Source of the DNA: Ixodes scapularis
Taxonomy: Eukaryota; Arthropoda; Arachnida; Ixodida; Ixodidae
NCBI RefSeq assembly: GCF_016920785.2
Contig: NW_024609949.1
Location: 159,382-223,381, forward strand
Length of the DNA stretch: 64,000 nucleotides
Direction: 5' to 3'
Shown: positions 59,153 to 64,000 of the stretch, one piece after another
How positions within the stretch are numbered: position 1 is the stretch's first letter
Layout of the letters: each line of letters starts with the position of its first letter
Position numbers and translations under genes: made by a program
Notes under the pieces: generated by a model
The model's input: the letters and a program-made list of their open reading frames with translations, nothing else
The model's database searches: none
Told to the model about the DNA's origin: nothing

Positions 59153-59614
59153 CAATTCGGCGTTACAGGGATTTGTAAACGGCTTTCACTTTTTTTAAAC
59201 AAATTTTCTATTATGAAGGATTACATCGCAACCTGTTGAGATGTCACCGTCGTAAGGCTTATAAGCTTCTGTGCTTAAGGGGTCGTGTAAATCCTTAAAA
59301 TGCTCAGCTTCGGCACACGCCAAAGAGCTCACACCAAAATGAGGGACAAAATTACGTCAGTGAAAACACCCTATAGTGACTGAGGACGAGTAACAGCCGT
59401 TTTCGCGGAAAGAGTGCTTGTTTCTTCAAAATAAAAACAAACATTAATGGATACGAAATAATATATTGTTACCTGTTTTTTTTTTCATTATATTTTAAGT
59501 GCGTTTAGGGGGCGCGCTTTATGTTAGTTTTAGACTTTTCGAACGCCATTAATTCGATTTTTAGTTATGTAACCCGCGATAGGAAAAAGAAAATGTATTG
59601 CCACTCATTTCCCT

Positions 59615-59641
59615 GCATTGTAACCTGAATGGTTACAATGC
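59615..59641. repeat. Hairpin GCATTGTAACC / GGTTACAATGC
   Basis: Perfect 11-bp arms (59615-59625 and 59631-59641) around tgaat. The phrase cattgtaac recurs at 59803, so it may mark the terminus of a small TIR element. Confidence 0.85.
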
Positions 59642-59822
59642 TACCATCACCAAGGACAAAGCAGCTGTCCCGTTTTTTTTTTTTTTTTTGAGCATGAACG
59701 TAGAACGGTGACCTTCAGAGACTGTGACTCACAACACTGAAACAACAGTGGGCCGTCTTTGTGTTCCATAGAGTCTTGTCGCCAGCCGCAGTACACACTA
59801 AACATTGTAACACCCATAATCC

Positions 59823-60050
59823 TGTAAAAAGGGTGCAAGAAAGGTGTAGGTTAGGAAAAGCACCCTTTTTACACGCTTTTGACACGATTTCTGAATATAG
59901 GTGGGTGTAAAAAGGGTGTGCTGATGTTTTACTCCCTTTACACGCCCTCTTTACGCTCCACTTGCAGCGATGGTGTCTATAATCGTGTAAAAAGGGTGTA
60001 TGGGCGAATTTTACGCCCTTCATCCACACGGTGTGAAAGGGGCGTAATCG
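59823..60050. repeat. Cluster of GTGTAAAAAGGGTG-like motifs in both orientations
   Basis: Forward copies lie near 59824, 59909 and 59984. Reverse copies (caccctttttacac and variants) lie near 59862, 59935 and 60011, and there is a degenerate forward copy near 60036. Copies alternate in orientation and could pair into several hairpins. No coding. Confidence 0.8.
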
Positions 60051-60782
60051 TGATGCTGTCAAATACAGCCATGATTTCATAGCCGTTCATGTTTATTGTT
60101 TCGATGAAACTGTTGTTGATGCACGGCGGTACAAACATCGAGTATAATTAATCGCCACACGGAGTCGCCTATGATTAGGAAGCGCTAGAGAATAGTTTTT
60201 GCAGCTCTTAGTGAACTCTTCGTCCGACAGGAGCCTAAAATTACGTTTCGCGCGTGCATCGTTTTTATTGGTTCAACCTTATTTTACAAAAAAAAAAATC
60301 ATCTCCGCTCGCAAAAAAAAAAATGAACGAAGACGTAAATATACAACCTAGGCAGCACACAGTATCGCGCTGTTATGGAATTAAAGCGGAAAGATTGTGC
60401 CGATATTATTTTGGTCTAGCCAATATCTGTGAAAAATCGGATGGGTCGCGCCGACGCTATCCTGACATACGGTGCGTGGCGCCGTTTTTAGTTGACTGTC
60501 AAAAGTGTCCTGCGTGAATCGGCTATGCCGGCGAGGTATTTCTATTTCTAGACTGCCTAAAATCCGACGTTAAAAAACAAAACAAAGCAAGATTAAGCGA
60601 AATAGAATCTGCTTACTTTTAACCTGAGAAAGACCTTTTAAGCTGAAGACTTGAACAAACTGTGGCTCCCTCATTTCGGACATTACAAACTCACCTGACT
60701 GGGTTTCGCACTACTTATAGCACCTTCGGTGAGTCTTCATTTGGAGTGCAGCTCTGAAGAAACAATGTTGCAAGACAATTGA

Positions 60783-63459
60783 AAGTGCCGGATTAATGAC
60801 ACCCCCGAAACGCGACTCTTATCTCTGCGTAATGACACCTGGCTAAGCGATGAAATCGATGACCGTGATATAGTTGGTGGTTCATACAATATATACCGAA
60901 GAGATAAACCCTCCCGTGGTGGCGGTGTAGCCGTCATTTTAAAAAGCAGCCTATCTGCTGTAGTGCTAGATCAGATGACTGATCATGAAACCCTGTGTCT
61001 TCGTGTTACTTACGAGAAGGAGTCATTCATCTTGATCGCTGTATATCGCTCACCCTCATCAAGCAATGAATACCTGGCTAGGCTTTATCATTATATACTC
61101 AAGTATTCCAAGAGCTGCATGCTATTGGTTGGTGATTTTAATTTACCTAACGTTGATTGGCATAATTTATCATCCTCCTCACCCTCTGACCAAACCATTT
61201 TCGACATTGCGTTTGCCTGTGACCTTTCTCAAGCAGTTAATGTACCCACACGCGTCCAGGGTGATTCATCGTCCATTTTAGATCTTGTCCTGTATAGTAG
61301 GTCTCTGTCTGAGGTACAGGTATCAGTGGAGGATGGGTTGTCCGACCATGAGCTTGTTTCTTTCTCCTGCCTCATGGGCAGCTCGGATGATTTTGTGGCC
61401 CAGAAGCGCAAAACTATTAAAGACTTTTCTAGGGCGAATGACGAATCTGTCCAAGATTACCTTGAGTTATCCTTAGATACATTTTCTGGGAACGACGTTA
61501 ATTATTTATGGAATAAATTTAAATCAATATGTCGTTTTTGTCTTCGAAACTTTATTCCTAATAAAAGTAAATATGTGCGCCGCAAAAACCCCTGGATGAC
61601 ACGCGAAATAATTCATCTAGTACGGAAAGTAAAAAGAAACCGTAGAAGTCGAGTTCACAGTTCCTCCCTCCCCTGCCTAAAGCGAGCACTAGCAGCTAAA
61701 ATTCGCACAAGTAAACAGTTCTATCATTCCAATACACTCACACGATTCCTTAAGACAGATCCAGCGAAGTTCTGGCGAAACCTCAGCTCAAATCAACAAA
61801 AAACTGTCGATTATGTAAAAATTGGGGAAATGTTGGTTCACGACAAACAACAAATAGCTACAGAGTTTAATCTTTTCTTTCAGTCAGTGTTCTCGAAGTC
61901 TTACATTAGACATTCCTCCTTTAACGAAGAAACTGAAATAAGCTCAGAGTTCATCGCGTTTGAAGGTATCTTTTCTATGCTACTTAACCTCAAACCTAAA
62001 TCGTCCAATGGTCCTGATGATATACCAAATGCATTTCTTCGTCGTTACACCGAGTGGATTTCTAGATTCCTTGTTGTTATCTTCCAGATGTCATTTTCAT
62101 GTGGCGTTGTTCCCTCAGATTGGCGAATTGCTCGGGTTGTACCCGTTTTTAAAAAAGGAGACTGTACAATGTTAACAAATTATCGCCCAATTTCACTCAC
62201 CAGCTCTTCGTGTAAACAACTGGAACATATAATTTCTAATTACATCAATGATTTCCTCGATAAACATGAAATAATCTCGCCTTTTCAGCATGGGTTCCGA
62301 AAGGGACTTTCTACTACTACTCAGCTCATTTCAACTATTCATTCTTTTGCTTCTATAGTAGATAGGCCTGGTCAAGTCGACGTCATCTTCCTTGATTTTA
62401 GCAAAGCCTTCGACAGAGTTCCTCATTCCGGTCTTATATACAAACTAAATGAGATTGGCCTTCCCAGCACAGTTGTTCAATGGATTTCATCTTATCTTCA
62501 AATGCGAAAACAATTCGTCGATGTAGTCGGTCACCATTCTGATCCTCCTCCTGTAATTTCGGGTGTTCCGCAAGGGAGTGTCCTTGGCCCTCTTCTTTTT
62601 TCAATTTTTATTAATGACCTCACTTTTTGTATAGATAAAAGCGTGAGTATTCGTTTATTTGCGGACAACTGTCTATTGTTCAAGGATATTAACTCTACTA
62701 GGGGCCAAGTTGTTCTGAACGAAAGTCTTAATGCAGTTTCTAGCTGGTGCGATCGTTGGGAGATGAAGCTTAACCAAGAAAAGTCCTTGTACATGCGCAT
62801 CACTAACAAAAAGTCCTCTCATCAGTATGAATACTTTATTGGTGATAACTACATCTCTCGGACGATGAGCTTTAAATATCTTGGTATAACAATTTCTAGC
62901 AACTTATCTTGGTCCTCACACATTGAACACGTTTGTGCAGCTGCCCGTCGAAAACTAGGTATGATAAGGCACAAGCTTAAGCACGTGCCTTCTCATGTGA
63001 AACTTTTAGCCTATAACGCATTGATAAGAACGAAGTTAGAATACGCCTGTACAGTCTGGGATCCATTCACAAAAAGATATAAAGATACTGGAAGATGTTC
63101 AAAAGCAGGCAGCTCGTTTTATATTTATTCGCTACCACCCGCATGACTCACCTGCTGCCTTAATTCAAAGTAACAACATCATCTTTCTTGAATCACGAAG
63201 GAAGCTAGCTAGACTAAAATTTCTTTGTCAACTCTGGTTTAAAGAACTCCGGCTTGAATCGTCGTCCTTTCTTCACCCATCATCGACTATGCGCACAAGG
63301 CATGACCATCCGCATAAAATAACTTCAGTATTCGCTCGAACAAATGCATTTAAATACTCCTTCTTTCCCAGAACGATAACAGAATGGAACAACCTACCTC
63401 ATCACATATTTATATCTGACAATGTTTTGGAGTCGATTGAGCGTTTGTTTGATGTGTAA
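60783..63459 (+). pseudogene. K ORF2: endonuclease and reverse transcriptase
   Basis: The frame opens after TGA 60780-60782. Endonuclease: LRNDTWLSDEIDDRDIV (catalytic Glu position of ETW reads Asp), RRDKPSRGGGVAVIL, LLVGDFNLPNVDW and GLSDHELVSF (SDH motif). A basic linker follows. RT: PKSSNGPDDIPNAFLRRY, DWRIARVVPVFKKGDC, NYRPISLTSSSCKQLEHII, FLDFSKAFDRVPHSGLIYKL (motif A), VPQGSVLGPLLFSIFINDL (motif B) and LFADNCLLFK at motif C (FADN at 62658-62669; FADD expected). Then the thumb and KLEYACTVWDPF. A frame change in the A run at 63071-63075 shifts the last 128 codons (63076-63459), which still read DIKILEDVQKQAARFIF to SIERLFDV. Confidence 0.9.
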
Positions 63460-63701
63460 CTCTTTGCATTGTGTTTTATTTTCCTGTTCCCCACTACCGC
63501 CACCCCTCCCAACTTTGTTGTGAGCTATTACATGTGCTTTATTACAATTTTTGCATAATTTTCCCCTGTTCCCCTCTCCCATTTTACGGATTACCTGGTG
63601 TTGCGTTTTTTTTTTTTTCTTTTACTCCACTTTTGTAACCCCCAATCCTGCTTGGGCCGCAATTGGCCTGCAGTATTCCTAAATAAAATAAATAAATATC
63701 T
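63460..63701 (+). other. K 3'UTR and AAATAAA-type tail
   Basis: A C/T-rich 3'UTR with a T run at 63608-63619, then cttgggccgcaattggcctgc and the repeat tail aataaaataaataaata. Short AT-rich simple-repeat tails are usual for CR1/L2-type elements. Confidence 0.8.
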
Positions 63702-64000
63702 AGCTTCCCGACGCTTTTCTTTTTCCGGTTTTTCTTTGGTACACGTGAAACCGCGTCTTCGACGGCATTTAAAATTGTTTTTCGTATTTATCTTGTGATC
63801 CGTCGGTCCGCACCAGAGCATGCGCGTCTACATGAGTGGCAGTTTGAGACGCTCAAGGTTGTGCTACGCAAAGAAAGTCCTGACCAGTCCGATTTCGCGA
63901 CCTTCCCTAGGCAGGGCAGGCGCCAATACAAAGCAGCAGAGGGAGATTAGCGGCTTTGTCCAACCCCCTTTGACCTCGTCTTCTGATAAGCTTCCAAACC
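63702..64000. other. Unassigned right edge
   Basis: About 300 bp of moderately GC-rich sequence without a recognisable gene, repeat or element end. It may be the pre-insertion flank of K. Confidence 0.4.

Larger units (their letters stand above)
59153..60782. other. Mostly unassigned region with inverted motifs
   Basis: AT-rich DNA with short inverted structures (separate entries) and homopolymer runs (T run at 59673-59689; A runs near 60290 and 60315). No open frame with a recognisable domain. The last ~100 bp before element K do not read as an endonuclease N-terminus. Confidence 0.45.
60783..63701 (+). mobile_element. CR1/L2-like non-LTR retrotransposon K, nearly intact ORF2
   Basis: A plus-strand endonuclease-RT element. 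The coding region runs 60783-63459 with a single frameshift, followed by a 3'UTR and a tail ctaaataaaataaataaata ending about 63701. The 5' end is truncated inside the endonuclease N-terminus. It has no RNase H and no ORF1. This is the youngest-looking non-LTR element in the window. Confidence 0.87.

Noticed and set aside
1..64000. tRNA, rRNA and tRNA-derived SINE genes
   Set aside because: No A/B-box pair with cloverleaf potential or rRNA core was recognised by eye; a covariance-model scan would be needed to exclude short RNA genes.

Overview
The window is repeat DNA from an animal genome. The mix of families points to an arthropod, most likely a chelicerate such as a tick: I-like non-LTR elements with RNase H, CR1/L2/Jockey-type non-LTR elements, a Penelope-like element with a GIY-YIG nuclease, a hAT-like element and TTAA-target TIR elements. 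The species call is inference from family content. No bacterial gene, tRNA, rRNA, CRISPR array or convincing host gene was found. Apart from one clean Penelope open frame, the coding sequence seen is retroelement sequence, mostly broken.

Left half (1-30686): one tandem satellite of a 204-bp unit, about 150 copies. It is organised into at least four pairs of higher-order repeats (21, 15, 10 and 17 monomers). The unit is the last ~60 codons, stop codon and first 16 bases after the stop of a minus-strand non-LTR element, here called J. J's unique remainder lies directly against the array (30687-33014), so the window seems to hold the place where a satellite was born from a retrotransposon 3' end.

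Middle (33015 to about 48760): one minus-strand I-like element, H, of about 6 kb if intact, split by three insertions. J plus its satellite cuts off H's 3' end at 33014. A 1586-bp hAT-like element (35776-37361, 8-bp target duplication GTATAGAG) filled with a CCTCAC minisatellite sits in the H endonuclease/RT linker. A full-length plus-strand relative, P (38461-46980), sits in H ORF1. P itself carries two TTAA-target TIR elements (40771-42753 and 45613-46265), and removing either one restores P's reading frame exactly. Subtracting the insertions gives H and P nearly the same length, which supports the model.

Right part: a second nest at 49770-56436. A plus-strand I-like element, Q, is interrupted by a CR1/L2-like element, C, which is interrupted by a head-to-head pair of Penelope copies. 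About 4 kb of mostly unassigned DNA follows. It holds a TIR-bounded element carrying 23 copies of CACGTG (58501-59152) and a cluster of GTGTAAAAAGGGTG-like motifs. A nearly intact CR1/L2-like element, K (60783 to about 63701), closes the window; it has one frameshift and a changed RT catalytic box (FADN).

The genes do not work together as a pathway. The window records successive insertions followed by satellite amplification. All identities and copy numbers were judged by eye.
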